Origin: Anaerolineaceae bacterium
GTDB taxonomy: Bacteria; Chloroflexota; Anaerolineae; Aggregatilineales; Phototrophicaceae
Direction of reading: 5' to 3'
Length of the DNA stretch: 64,000 nt
NCBI GenBank assembly: GCA_020634115.1
Contig: JACKCH010000023.1
Span: forward strand, 8,817 to 72,816
The position numbers and the translations under genes are program-made. Positions 37,284 to 46,807 of this stretch are shown piece after piece (within the stretch, counting starts at the first letter, position 1; every line of letters starts with the position of its first letter). The notes beneath the pieces were generated by a model that was given only the letters and a program-made list of their open reading frames with translations, was not told the origin of the DNA and did not search any database.

Positions 37284-38735
37284 TCATTCTTCAGCAACAA
37301 CGGTGATCTGACAATCATAATCGTACTCCTGCTCAGCGACCCACCGCAGGTGCAGGTGATACGTCCCCGGCTGCGGGTGGGGTACAACAAACCACCAGTC
37401 ATAGAGTGTGGATGTCCCGCGTGAACCCCCATCCTCCGCCCGGCGGCTGACCGTGCTTTGATAGGGGTCGGAAATCCCCCATAACGGGAGGGCTTCACCG
37501 TCCATCGTCAGTGTGACCGTGGACGTATTTTTCAGACGTTCCGCCACCGCCGCATTCCCCGCCCCCAACGCCTCAGCGAAAACCAGCGGTTTATCGGCGG
37601 GCAGCAGGGCGGACAGTACACCGCCCCCCCAATGACAGACGAACACACTCAGTTCCGTTCCCTGGGGCGGCAGCAAAGTGAATGATTCTGGCAGCAAGCC
37701 TAACGGTAAGGCGCGTACATCGTCGTATAGATACCGCTCTGGCTCACTCACCGACTGGTCAGCACCGATGTTCACGGCGTTACCACTTTCCAGCACGGTT
37801 AAGTCGCTGTTAGACTTCAGCCCGACATGACCATCCAAGGTCGCCAACCGCAACGTGTTGTCATCCTCCATCAGTCGCAGTAAAGCTGTGCTGCCAATGG
37901 AAACTTCCACATCATTGATTTTGAGATTGACGGTGGTCTGCCCCGGAGCCTGAATCATCAGACCGTCCTGCGGCACTTCCTCACAGTTCACCTGACCGGG
38001 TTGGGTCGAGACCCGGAAGGCCTGCATAGGTGCGGTATAGGTCAGGGCGCTGTCCTCAGCATCTGCCCGGCTGACCACCGGCAGGGTTGATTTATCCCCG
38101 TCCAGGCGGATATAGTCCGCAGAGACCCAACGTTTGCTGTTCAGATAAACAAATTGCAACCAGTCGCCAGCGGCATTCCGTCCCACCACCAACACACGAT
38201 CTCCCGAACGAAGCTGCCCAATGCCCAGGCGGTTGGTGGCCGGTGTTTCGCGCACATTTGGCCTGCCGAGTGACGTGCCATACAACGTGACCGGGGTAAC
38301 TGCCGCTTCTGGGGTGACTGCGTTGTCTAACTGGGTATTCCCGAAGACCACAAAGGTTACGTTCTGTCCCGGCAGTGTTTCCGGCAGATTGGCCTGTAGC
38401 GACAGGACTGCCACGCCCCAGGTGTTGCTGACTGTATCCAGCGGGGCGGTTACTAACTGTGACAGATCGAACACACTGGCGAGGTTGCCGGGTTCGGAAA
38501 ACTCCGGCAGTGCTACACCGTCCCATCCACTGGCTTCAATCTGGTTGTTGCCATAGCACACCTGGTTGCGTCCCAGGCTGCTGCAAAACTGGCTTGAAGC
38601 GGCCAACGCCTGCTGCGTCAAAACTGAGCAATCCTGAGACTGCGCCAGCACTGGCGCGGCGGCCAGCAGTAGCCCAAACAGCCCGGCAGTTACGCGGGCT
38701 ATCATTGAACGTGGAGAACGGTGCTTCATCATCAT
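37284..38735 (-). CDS. secreted SH3-domain protein inside the sdh operon
   Basis: A 483-residue protein with a signal peptide (residues about 10-32, ending APVLAQ). An N-terminal domain has paired cysteines (SQFCSSLGRNQVCYGNNQIE). An SH3b domain follows at about 145-220 (PNVRETPATNRLGIGQLRSGD), and then a beta-rich C-terminal half that may include an FecR-like stretch (VNLKINDVEVSIGSTALLRL...LATLDGHVGL). It starts 5 bases after the stop of the SdhC/D gene and precedes sdhA, so it is probably cotranscribed with both. No known SDH subunit has this make-up. It may be a periplasmic partner or an unrelated passenger. Confidence 0.8.
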   Translation of the reverse strand: MMMKHRSPRSMIARVTAGLFGLLLAAAPVLAQSQDCSVLTQQALAASSQFCSSLGRNQVCYGNNQIEASGWDGVALPEFSEPGNLASVFDLSQLVTAPLDTVSNTWGVAVLSLQANLPETLPGQNVTFVVFGNTQLDNAVTPEAAVTPVTLYGTSLGRPNVRETPATNRLGIGQLRSGDRVLVVGRNAAGDWLQFVYLNSKRWVSADYIRLDGDKSTLPVVSRADAEDSALTYTAPMQAFRVSTQPGQVNCEEVPQDGLMIQAPGQTTVNLKINDVEVSIGSTALLRLMEDDNTLRLATLDGHVGLKSNSDLTVLESGNAVNIGADQSVSEPERYLYDDVRALPLGLLPESFTLLPPQGTELSVFVCHWGGGVLSALLPADKPLVFAEALGAGNAAVAERLKNTSTVTLTMDGEALPLWGISDPYQSTVSRRAEDGGSRGTSTLYDWWFVVPHPQPGTYHLHLRWVAEQEYDYDCQITVVAEE

Positions 38736-38740
38736 CGTGA

Positions 38741-39745
38741 CTATTGATGCAGGGATTCAGCGGCCCGCTGCGCCATTTCGATGGCCGAACTATCAATTGT
38801 GCCGATCAGCGCCAGAGTGCCGACCACAATCAGGATCACCGCGCCGATCAGCGTCACATACATCATGCCCCGTCGCAGCATCGGGTTCTTGGCGGTGTAG
38901 TCGGTCAGCACATAACGCAGGCCGTTAAACCCGTGAATAACCACCAGCGCCAGCAGGCCGAAGTCATACAGTTTCCACACTGCGACGCCGCCCACCAGCA
39001 GATTCCAGCGGTTGGCAACGAACTCCACTGCCGTCCCGGTCTGGTTAATTGCATCCGTACCAACCACCACTGAATTCGCCGCCGTGATATCAAAAACGCC
39101 CTGGATAACATGCATCATTGCCAGGTGGCCGAACACTAATGGGATAATCAGCAGGCCACTGATGCGCATATACGACCACCAGAACCGCTCAATCGCGCTG
39201 CCTGCCCGCCCGGTCTTTTTCTCAGAACCGCCCGCAATCAGCCCTTGCAGGAACGAGAACAGGACACCGACGACAATCGCGGCCACGATACCAACGACAA
39301 AGGGGATTTGCGCCTGAAGAACCTCAACCAGGGGGAGAACCGGCTCACCACTGCCATAGAAGTTGATGACGTGGCCGAACATGCCGATGAAAACCGGGAC
39401 AAGGATAACCACTGTACCGGCCAGCACCAGCAGCGCCGCCCGTTCCTGGTACTTCCACCACGCAGGCCGGAAATCAATGGCGATAATGCGGAAGCCGTTT
39501 AAGGCATGATAGATAACACACGCCACCAGGATGAACTCACCGATGGTAAACAACGGCGTCTGGTAGGTGGCAATCGCTTCGACATACTTGTCCGGGTACA
39601 AAAATGCCCAGGATGTGTCAATAATATGCAGGGTTACAAACAACACGACGCCTAACCCGCTCAGACGGTGGAGAACCCAACTCCACTGGCCGATAGCGCC
39701 GCGATACCGAAGTGTTTCGCTAACTGTAAGTACGAGGGAAGCCAA
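38741..39745 (-). CDS. fused SdhC/SdhD membrane anchor (cytochrome b)
   Basis: A 334-residue protein, about twice the size of SdhC. It starts with TTG at 39745, supported by AGGAGG 8 bases upstream. The first half has the SdhC pattern QWSWVLHRLSGLGVVLFVTLHI with a later VIYHALNGFRIIAID. The second half repeats it as ERFWWSYMRISGLLIIPLVFGHLAMMHVI and LLALVVIHGFNGLRYVLTD. Each half has about three membrane helices and histidines that could bind haem. It anchors SdhAB and passes electrons to quinone. It is the first gene of the operon. Confidence 0.88.
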   Translation of the reverse strand: MASLVLTVSETLRYRGAIGQWSWVLHRLSGLGVVLFVTLHIIDTSWAFLYPDKYVEAIATYQTPLFTIGEFILVACVIYHALNGFRIIAIDFRPAWWKYQERAALLVLAGTVVILVPVFIGMFGHVINFYGSGEPVLPLVEVLQAQIPFVVGIVAAIVVGVLFSFLQGLIAGGSEKKTGRAGSAIERFWWSYMRISGLLIIPLVFGHLAMMHVIQGVFDITAANSVVVGTDAINQTGTAVEFVANRWNLLVGGVAVWKLYDFGLLALVVIHGFNGLRYVLTDYTAKNPMLRRGMMYVTLIGAVILIVVGTLALIGTIDSSAIEMAQRAAESLHQ

Positions 39746-40085
39746 AGCACAATCCTCCTATATAATCATCAAATGGCTTTGGAAACGCACCGAAAAAGGT
39801 GCCAGATTGTGGCAAATTATAACACCCGGCGGATTCAACGCAAAACAATCGCTCTGAACCATAGATTTTAGTGATGGATGTCATGGGATTAGAAAACATT
39901 TGTCTAATGAGAGGTCGTCTGCATACCATCCTCTAATGCAAACCCCCTGATATGGGGGGGTAAGTTTGATGTAAACTGAGATTACAATGGAAAATGCGCC
40001 GCTCGGTATCGCCGTCACCGCTCCGGCAAAAACGGGATGGGCGTTGGTACACAAGCAAGCATCGTCAGGCAGAGAGTAAATCCAC
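39746..40085. other. 340-bp divergent intergenic region
   Basis: It separates the sdh operon from the ABC-2 genes. It contains the minus-strand extended -10 element at 39816-39824 and a C/G-run inverted repeat around 39942-39961 (CCCCCTGATATGGGGGGG). No gene is seen. Confidence 0.45.
39816..39824 (-). promoter_or_regulatory. extended -10 promoter of the sdh operon
   Basis: On the minus strand TGTTATAAT forms a TGn-TATAAT extended -10 box, about 70 bases before the TTG start of the SdhC/D gene. There is no strong -35 box, as is usual for extended -10 promoters. Confidence 0.45.
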
Positions 40086-41021
40086 ATGATTGAATCCCAT
40101 GAGTTAAGTAAGGAATTTGGCAGTTTCCGGGCTGTGGATCAGGTTTCATTGTCTGTGCAGCCGGGAAAAGTGCTGGCGTTGTTGGGGCCAAACGGGGCCG
40201 GGAAAACGACTACCGTCCGCATGTTGACCTCGATTCTGTCGCCAACCGGCGGTTGGGCGCGGGTGGCCGGGTACGATGTCGTCACGCAGCCCGCCGAGGT
40301 ACGCGCTCATGTGGGCGTGCTGACTGAACAGCATGGCCTTTACGAACGCATGAAAGCGGTGGAGTATCTGGATTTCTTCGGGCGGGTCTACCGGCAGAGT
40401 GCCGAAGTGCGCCGCCGTCGTTCGCTCGACCTGATGGAGCGTTTCGGCCTGACCTTCGCGCTCGATAAACGCCTGGGTGAATATTCCAAAGGGATGAAGC
40501 AGAAACTCGCCCTGGTGCGGGCGCTGCTCCATAATCCGCCGGTACTGCTGTTGGACGAACCAACCTCCGCGATGGATCCGCACAGCGCCAAACTGGTACG
40601 CGACGCCATCATTGAACTCCAGCGAGACGAACGCACCTTCCTGATTACGACTCACAATCTGACGGAAGCGCAGCAGCTTGCCGACCAGATCGCCATTATC
40701 CGTAACGGCGCGATCATTGCCAGCGGTTCGTTTCCGGAGTTGGCGCGGCAGTTCGTGGGCGACCCGGTGATGGAACTGCGCACGCACGGCGCGTTTAACG
40801 GGTTGGCGGCGGACATCAGCGACCTTGTGACTGTCGAGGACGCCGGGGAAGATTGGCTGCGCTACCGCGTGGCCGACCCCTACAATATCAATCCGGCACT
40901 GCTGCGGCGGGTAACTGGCCTGGGTATCGAAGTGGTGACACTCTCTGCAGTGTCGCAAACGCTGGAAGACATCTACCTGCAAGTCGTTAAAGAAGATGAG
41001 GGGCTGCACGATCTCGAATGA
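40086..41021 (+). CDS. ABC transporter ATP-binding protein (ABC-2/NatA type)
   Basis: A 311-residue ATPase with Walker A GPNGAGKTT, Q-loop VLTEQHGLYE, signature LGEYSKGMKQKLALV, Walker B VLLLDEPTSAMD and H-loop TTHNL. The last 90 residues form the C-terminal domain common in NatA/CcmA-type subunits. Its stop overlaps the next small gene by 4 bases (ATGA), and the fused ABC-2 permease at 41512 is its likely partner. The substrate is unknown. Confidence 0.92.
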   Translation: MIESHELSKEFGSFRAVDQVSLSVQPGKVLALLGPNGAGKTTTVRMLTSILSPTGGWARVAGYDVVTQPAEVRAHVGVLTEQHGLYERMKAVEYLDFFGRVYRQSAEVRRRRSLDLMERFGLTFALDKRLGEYSKGMKQKLALVRALLHNPPVLLLDEPTSAMDPHSAKLVRDAIIELQRDERTFLITTHNLTEAQQLADQIAIIRNGAIIASGSFPELARQFVGDPVMELRTHGAFNGLAADISDLVTVEDAGEDWLRYRVADPYNINPALLRRVTGLGIEVVTLSAVSQTLEDIYLQVVKEDEGLHDLE

Positions 41022-41224
41022 CTGGTGAAAAGATCACACTCGAACGGTTCTACGGGGACCTAATCTGCCAGTACATGCAGGACCAGCAGGAGCATCCGTC
41101 ACCCGATCAGTACGACATCCAGGCGGCGCTCGAACTCACCGATAACGAGTTTAAGCTCGGCATGGACTGGTGCGTCCGTATGGGCTTCATCATCCAGGCC
41201 GACGAACAGGAACGGTTTCACTGA
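41018..41224 (+). CDS. small protein coupled to the ABC ATPase
   Basis: A 68-residue acidic protein whose ATG overlaps the ATPase stop (ATGA), showing translational coupling. It has two or three short helices (ERFYGDLICQYMQDQ, YDIQAALELTDNEFKLGMDWCVRMGFI), reminiscent of a small winged-helix unit, and no membrane segment. I do not recognise it. It may regulate or assemble the transporter. Confidence 0.65.
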   Translation: MTGEKITLERFYGDLICQYMQDQQEHPSPDQYDIQAALELTDNEFKLGMDWCVRMGFIIQADEQERFH

Positions 41225-41239
41225 GGGTTGCGTAGCAGC

Positions 41240-41402
41240 GGGATATGTAGAGGCAGGCTTCTGGCGTGCCAGGCCGCCTGCCGGGCATAAAATACCTGGC
41301 AAGCCCGCTGAAGGGGTTTAGGTAGGGCAAAAAGAGTCCCTTTAGCGGACTTGGTTTTGCCTGGCCGGGAGATTTATCCCTCGGCACGCCTGGCAGCGTA
41401 TC
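41240..41402. repeat. long palindromic intergenic element
   Basis: The element folds back on itself: GCGTGCCAGGC near 41255 against GGCACGCCTGGC near 41383; CCCGCTGAAGGG against CCCTTTAGCGGAC; and a CCGGGCATAAAATACC arm against GGGAGATTTATCCC. It separates the small gene from the permease gene and resembles the hairpin-forming intergenic repeats of Chloroflexota and cyanobacteria. It would form a large stem-loop in the mRNA. Confidence 0.6.
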
Positions 41403-41440
41403 CCTTACCCTAAGAATTAAACATCTCTACCACAAACCAC

Positions 41441-41502
41441 TCTAGCAACTGAAAACTGATGACTGAAAACTGACCAACAACAACTGACCACTAGCGACTA
41501 GA
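41441..41502. repeat. short ACTGAAAACTGA repeat, copy 2
   Basis: Words AACTGAAAACTGATGACTGAA and CAACAACTGACCACTAGCGAC form a degenerate tandem array that ends 10 bases before the permease start codon. It is related to 15839-15868 and 53113-53145. Confidence 0.6.
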
Positions 41503-41511
41503 GGCGACAAA

Positions 41512-43035
41512 ATGGCAGCGACCACGCCAATGATGATGGAACGCGCCGCCCCAACCGGCGGGTGGGCGCAGTTCCGCTATACCTTAAGTAATGCGCTCAT
41601 CATCACCCGCCGCGAGGTGCGTGACAGTTTCCGCGACTGGCGCATCATCGCGCCGATTGTGGTACTCACGTTTTTATTCCCCGGTCTGGCGCAGTTCGTG
41701 GCCGGGCGCTTTGCGGAGTTCGTGGCCGGGTATGGGGCGGACATTATCGGGGAGCGCACCATTCCATTTTTGTTGATGATCGTCGGCTTCTTCCCGATTT
41801 CGATTTCGCTTGTGATCGCCCTGGAAACCTTTGTAGGCGAAAAAGAGCGCCGCAGCCTCGAACCGCTCCTCAGCACCCCGCTCACCAATACGGAACTGTA
41901 TATCGGCAAGACGCTGGCCGCGATGATTCCGCCGCTGGTATCCAGTTACGGCGGCATGGCGGTCTATCTGTTCAGCCTCGTCCTGGGCGACATCGAATGG
42001 CGTCCCCCGGCGATGCTGGTGGCGCAGATCATCCTGCTCACCAGTGTGCAGGCGTTGGTGATGGTTACGGGGGCGGTGGTGGTGTCCAGCCAGACGACCA
42101 GTACTCGCGCCGCCAACCTGCTCGCCAGTTTCATCATTATCCCCATGACAATGCTCATTCAGGGCGAAAGCGTGATTATGTTCCTCGCCCCGGACGCCGA
42201 AGACCCCAATGGGATTGGCGCGCTGTGGGCGATTATCGTTGGCATGATGGTCGTGGTGATTTTGCTGCTGCGCGTGGGGAACAGCATCTTTAACCGGGAA
42301 GAACTGCTGGGGCGCACAATTGACCAGTTGAATCTCAAACGCACCGCGAAGCACATCTGGCGCTTCATCGTGGCGGTGGATGATGATGGGACTCCTGCTC
42401 GCAATGTGGTGGATTGGTATCGGCGCAGTGTCACGCTGACGCTGCGGCGGATGCGCCCGGCGATTACGGTGACGATTTTGGTGTGTATCGTCGCGTTGGT
42501 CGGCGGTTACATCATCGGGCAGTTACCGGAATGGCGGCTGCCGCTGCCGGACGCCACCAACCTGAGCCAGACCGCCCACACCCTGGGACGGTATACCAGC
42601 ATCCCCACTCAGACCGGCGGTTTCCGCTTCATCCTGTGGCAGAACGGGCGGGTACTCCTGGCCGCCGCGCTCATCAGCATGTTTACCTTCGGCGTGGGCG
42701 CGTTGATTATCACGCCGGTGGTATACTTGATCCTGGGCTACCTGTTCAGCCAGATCATGCTGGCCGGTTATAATCCGTCGTTCCTGTTCGCGGCGATTCT
42801 AACACACGGGGTTATCGAGATTCCGGTGATTATCCTGGCGACAGCGGCGGCCTTACGCCTGGGAGCGATTATCACCCGCCCGCCAAAGGGACTGACAGTT
42901 GGGCAGGCATGGCAGATGGCACTGGGCGATGCGTTGAAACTGGCGATAGGCGTGATTTTGCCGGGTTTGATCCTCGCAGCGGTGATTGAAGCCTATATTA
43001 CGCCCCGGGTGGTTTTTGCCATTCTAGGCGGTTAA
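41512..43035 (+). CDS. ABC-2 permease fused to a SpoIIM-like domain
   Basis: A 507-residue membrane protein. Residues about 25-265 are an ABC-2/NatB-type permease, with the cytoplasmic hairpin TFVGEKERRSLEPLLSTPLT typical of that family. After a cytoplasmic link (about 270-310), residues about 311-505 have the helices and motifs of SpoIIM/DUF95 proteins: LWQNGRVLLAAALISMFTFG, ILTHGVIEIPVIILATAAALRLG (HG-x2-E at 432-436) and EAYITPRV at 493-500. This joins a transporter with a membrane domain known from sporulation-type and archaeal proteins. The ATPase at 40086 is the likely partner. Confidence 0.82.
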   Translation: MAATTPMMMERAAPTGGWAQFRYTLSNALIITRREVRDSFRDWRIIAPIVVLTFLFPGLAQFVAGRFAEFVAGYGADIIGERTIPFLLMIVGFFPISISLVIALETFVGEKERRSLEPLLSTPLTNTELYIGKTLAAMIPPLVSSYGGMAVYLFSLVLGDIEWRPPAMLVAQIILLTSVQALVMVTGAVVVSSQTTSTRAANLLASFIIIPMTMLIQGESVIMFLAPDAEDPNGIGALWAIIVGMMVVVILLLRVGNSIFNREELLGRTIDQLNLKRTAKHIWRFIVAVDDDGTPARNVVDWYRRSVTLTLRRMRPAITVTILVCIVALVGGYIIGQLPEWRLPLPDATNLSQTAHTLGRYTSIPTQTGGFRFILWQNGRVLLAAALISMFTFGVGALIITPVVYLILGYLFSQIMLAGYNPSFLFAAILTHGVIEIPVIILATAAALRLGAIITRPPKGLTVGQAWQMALGDALKLAIGVILPGLILAAVIEAYITPRVVFAILGG

Positions 43036-43065
43036 GAATCTCAAACCGATGGGCTTGTTCCCCAA

Positions 43066-43106
43066 AACGCTTATCTGGGTATAATGCAGATAAGCGTTGT
43101 TTTTGT
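43066..43106 (+). terminator. intrinsic terminator of the ABC-2 operon
   Basis: A perfect 12-bp stem, AACGCTTATCTG (43066-43077) against CAGATAAGCGTT (43087-43098), is followed by GTTTTTGTG. It lies 31 bases after the permease stop. Confidence 0.85.
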
Positions 43107-43214
43107 GTCTGAGTTGCAACAATTATCAAACGGTTTCGCCGTGCCACTGCCGGAGGCCGACCCGCCTCCTCATGAACACCAGGCGATTTTAGCTCACAGA
43201 GGTAGTTCAATCCT

Positions 43215-43973
43215 ATGGCTCGTATTCATATCCTGGGGTCAGCCGCCGCCGTAAACGATGCGGAACACGATTACACTCACTTTCTCCTGGTCGGGGAAAA
43301 AGACAACCCGGTGCTGATAGACGCCGGTTCCAACCCGCTTGGTAAAATGCAGAATCTGGGCGTCGAAGATGAGGCGCTCCAAGACGTGGTGCTGACTCAT
43401 TTCCATTCCGATCACGTTTCCGGCGTGCCGAACATGCTCATGCACCTGTGGTTGTTGGGGCGGCAGGCGCCCATGCGTTTTTACGGGCTGCACCACTGCA
43501 TGAACCGTCTGGAAGATATGATGGTGAGTTTTTCCTGGAATGAGTGGCCGAACTTCTTCCCGGTCACGTTCCACCGCGTCAGCGAACGCTATAACGCCCC
43601 GGTGATGGAAAATGCGGATTTTCGGATTACTGCCTGGCCGGTGCAGCACTTCATCCCCACCATTGGACTGCGCATTGAGAACAAGATCACCGGTAAAGTC
43701 CTGGCCTATACCTGTGATACCCAGCCCACCCCCTCTTTAGATGAACTGTGCAAGGATGCTGACCTGCTCATCCACGAGTCCGCCGGGGAAGGCCCCGGCC
43801 ACAGCAGCGCCCGCCAGGCCGGGGAGACAGCCACCCGTGTCGGCGCGAAATCACTCTACCTGATTCACTATTGGGTCTGGAAAACCGACCCGGCGCCACT
43901 GGTTGCACAGGCCAAAGAAACCTTCGACGGCCCCGTCACGCTCTGCCAGGATTACGACGTATTCGAGTTCTGA
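43215..43973 (+). CDS. MBL-fold metallo-hydrolase
   Basis: A 252-residue metallo-beta-lactamase-fold enzyme close to the ribonuclease Z/ElaC-like branch. The metal motif THFHSDHVSG (HxHxDH) is intact, with PVQHFIPTIG, a later Asp in YTCDTQPT and a final ESAGEGPGHSS histidine region. Such proteins cleave phosphodiesters, RNA ends or other esters; the substrate here is unknown. The gene stands alone after a strong terminator. Confidence 0.85.
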   Translation: MARIHILGSAAAVNDAEHDYTHFLLVGEKDNPVLIDAGSNPLGKMQNLGVEDEALQDVVLTHFHSDHVSGVPNMLMHLWLLGRQAPMRFYGLHHCMNRLEDMMVSFSWNEWPNFFPVTFHRVSERYNAPVMENADFRITAWPVQHFIPTIGLRIENKITGKVLAYTCDTQPTPSLDELCKDADLLIHESAGEGPGHSSARQAGETATRVGAKSLYLIHYWVWKTDPAPLVAQAKETFDGPVTLCQDYDVFEF

Positions 43974-44347
43974 GTCACCGTTCACGGCAGCACACCCATA
44001 AACCGCACCCGAGGCCAGATGAGCGCCGAGCCGTGCGCATTGCAAATCTGTTGCAGCACTACATCGTTGATACTGTATCGATTCTACTGAATCACCATTC
44101 TGTAGCAGATTTGCACCCTCATTTATCATGTGCCCCGAGTTCTTAATCGCTTGATATATATCGAATCGTTATATTGTCTTCTTCAACAAAAGACGTAATC
44201 GCTCTTTGTGATCTCCAATAATGCAATAATATTTCCCCCCAATAAGTGGGCTAGTAACGTCGTATCCCATAATAAATAATGAAGCTAGTATGTTTTATTT
44301 TCTGATCATTTCGTTTTATTCAACATTGAGCGTAAGGGAGTGAAATC
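43974..44347. other. 374-bp intergenic region with long inverted repeat
   Basis: GCAAATCTG at 44042-44050 pairs with CAGATTTGC at 44106-44114, with further weak pairing inside, so the first half is a palindromic element. From about 44150 the region is AT-rich and probably holds the promoter of the next gene, whose ATG at 44348 has AAGGGAG upstream. No gene is seen. Confidence 0.45.
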
Positions 44348-46717
44348 ATGCGATTAAGGAAGTCCATCTCATCCTTGCTGATGCTGATGTTGATGATGGG
44401 CGCAGGACTGCCCAGTTTCGCCCAATCCGATTACGACTCTGACCTGGTTCTTTTCGTTAATGAGGACAGTTTGACCATTTATGTCGCTTATCCCGACCCT
44501 GTTTCATTGAAAGGTTTTCAGTTCCGGGTCGTGGAAAATGGTGGGGTAGCTTTCTCAGAAATTCGTTTTCGATGTGCTTACCCTGTATGATTATATCTTA
44601 CCGGGGAATTGCCTGCCCTGATCTATCAATACAACGCTGCTGAACCCAACAGTTTTATTGCGATTCCGCAATACATTCATTTCGCGGTGTTGGTCGGTGA
44701 TCGCTTTTGGTACGATGACAATAATATGCCGCCGTACCCTGACTGTTACCCGTGACGACCTATATCAATCCTCGCGGACTCGAATACAACCTGCCCAATC
44801 TACGCAGCATCCCCAAGCCGGAAATCAGTGCCAGCGACGAACTTCTTCATCCGCCGAAACAGTTGTCGAGGCGATCTACTCCGAAACCAATCTATTGGTA
44901 ATCGTGGCGAGTATCACCCATATCACTGGGTTAGATGGCTCGGAGTTAATTAGCGGACATGCCAGTAGCGATATTTGCCTTTAAATTTAAAAATTCGGCA
45001 ACCAGTTACGTGACCTGCGCCGACAGCGCTCCATACGAATATGGCGTGACGGCGGTGGCCTGGAATCCGGATCGCCTGGAAATCGCCAGCGCGGGCGGCG
45101 ATGGGGTTGTGAATATGGAAAATCGAGCCAGCCCCTGCGGATTGCCGCTATGAATACCCTCAGAGCACACCGCACCTGCTGGATGACATAAGCTGGCATC
45201 AGCGAACCCTAAACTGGCGACAGTCAGCGATGATCGGCTGAAATTGATTTGGGATATTGATAACGCCCAGAGTTGCGCAGAGTTTCATTATCAACAATCC
45301 TGATTTGGTGGAGTGGCGCGATGACGGCAAATACCTACTGGTGCTGAGTGCTGGCAATATCCGGTAGTGGACTCACGGCTGAACGGTCCGAGTACACCAT
45401 CCTGAAGATCTATCGCATCGGATGTGTCTGGGCAGGATGCTGCGTAGCAGCCAATTTGGTGATTTGGCATCATTGACTTCAAACGGCACAGTGGGCTTTT
45501 TCGCCTACAGGCCCGGTGACCCGCTACTTTAATTCAAACTGCTCTTCGATCGCGCTGGCGCAAAAATCTGGTGGATGCATCCGAGATCAAATTCTCTGGC
45601 GGACGGAAATCGGTGCCATCGCCATGCGAGGCGAAGTTGACATCATGGAAGCGCGTGAACCGTACCAGTTGGTCAACAAATTTGCCGTCCGCGATCACCG
45701 ACAGTGTATTTGCCTCCATTGCCTGGAGCGCCGATGGACTGCGGTTGGCGGGTGCCGATAACCAGGGCGGTATTCATATCTGGAGTGTGACCAAACGGCA
45801 GTCATCCACAGCGCCTGGAGCAGGTTGAACGCTGGTTGGTATCAGCAAAGGCGCGCTAGCATGGCCTGCTTTTGGCGGTCTGGCCGTTGTGGATTACGAT
45901 TGCAGCTTTCCCTTCGGGAGCGCAGTGGCAGAAAGTGGGGCGCAGTGTCGCGCATACCGAACTCCCGCTGGCGATTGATTGGAATGATGACTCACAGCAG
46001 GTCATCGGCGCAGTGCGTTGTATTGCTTCGTTGATCTGGGAGCGAATGCGGTCGCCCTCATCATAATGGATGTTGATTTCAGCACCACAATTGTGTCACG
46101 GCACTAGGCTTCAATCCGTCTGGAACAGTCATGCTTGATGGCGGACAGATCCGGCATTCTGCATCAGGATTGAACGGCAGCCAATCCGCCGGCGACCCTT
46201 CGCGTCAAGCAGTTGCGGATGGCTATCCGGTGACATCGGTTGGGATGTGAGCGGGTTTCGCGCCTTGCCAGCGTGGATGATGCCGGTTCAATCACCGTAT
46301 TCGACATGGTGGTGCAGACGGCGATTTTCACCCGCCAACCGAATCAGCACACCGGTCAACACTGTACGGGCACTATGATGAACACTCATCGGCGAATGGC
46401 AGATCCCTTGCGACAGCCAGCAGCGCCGGATGGATTGCAATCTGGCATACAAGAGCGCAAACCCACAGCCCGACACCTTTGATGGCAGTTATTTATGGAA
46501 GGGCATCATTCGCCTGTCGTGAGCTGAGCTGGGTCCCAGCCTGGTGGCTGGTCGGTAATAAACGAAGACACCATTATTATGGGATGCGCTGACCGGTCAG
46601 CGTCTCGCCCAACAAATTCTGGACGCTGTACCTTCGGACATCAGTTGGTCGCCTATCGGTGCTCTTGGCGTGACGGGCCTGAACGGTTATGTCACGCTGT
46701 TCGACTTCCATTACTAA
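44348..46717 (+). pseudogene. secreted WD40-repeat protein, many frameshifts
   Basis: The start is clean: a signal peptide (LLMLMLMMGAGLPSFAQ) and an N-terminal domain with SLTIYVAYPDPVSLKGFQFRV. From about 44570 the frame changes every 50-150 bases, yet WD40 blades can be read by hopping: GVTAVAWNPDRLEIASAGGDG, DISWH...LATVSDDRLKLIWDID, SIAWSADGLRLAGADNQGGI, and the end DISWSPIGALGVTGLNGYVT closing at TAA 46715-46717. The parent protein was a roughly 780-residue secreted propeller. Coding pattern is preserved between indels, which favours poor local sequence over ancient decay. Confidence 0.65.
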
Positions 46718-46807
46718 TCCACTGTGTCCTATGGTGTGGGGTGTCTCACGGGACGCCCACCACCCCCAGCATCCAGCATTGATTGGATTGTCTGTAGGGA
46801 ATTCATC

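Noticed and set aside
36458..37306. Plus-strand open frame of 282 codons
   Set aside because: It is antisense to sdhA, which has complete FAD and active-site motifs.
40146..41009. Minus-strand open frame of 287 codons
   Set aside because: It lies antisense to a textbook ABC ATPase with all motifs; composition is shadow-like.
44570..46700. Programmed frameshifting as explanation of the broken WD40 gene
   Set aside because: Shifts are too many, in both directions, and lack slippery sites; the neighbouring unrelated genes are broken in the same way.
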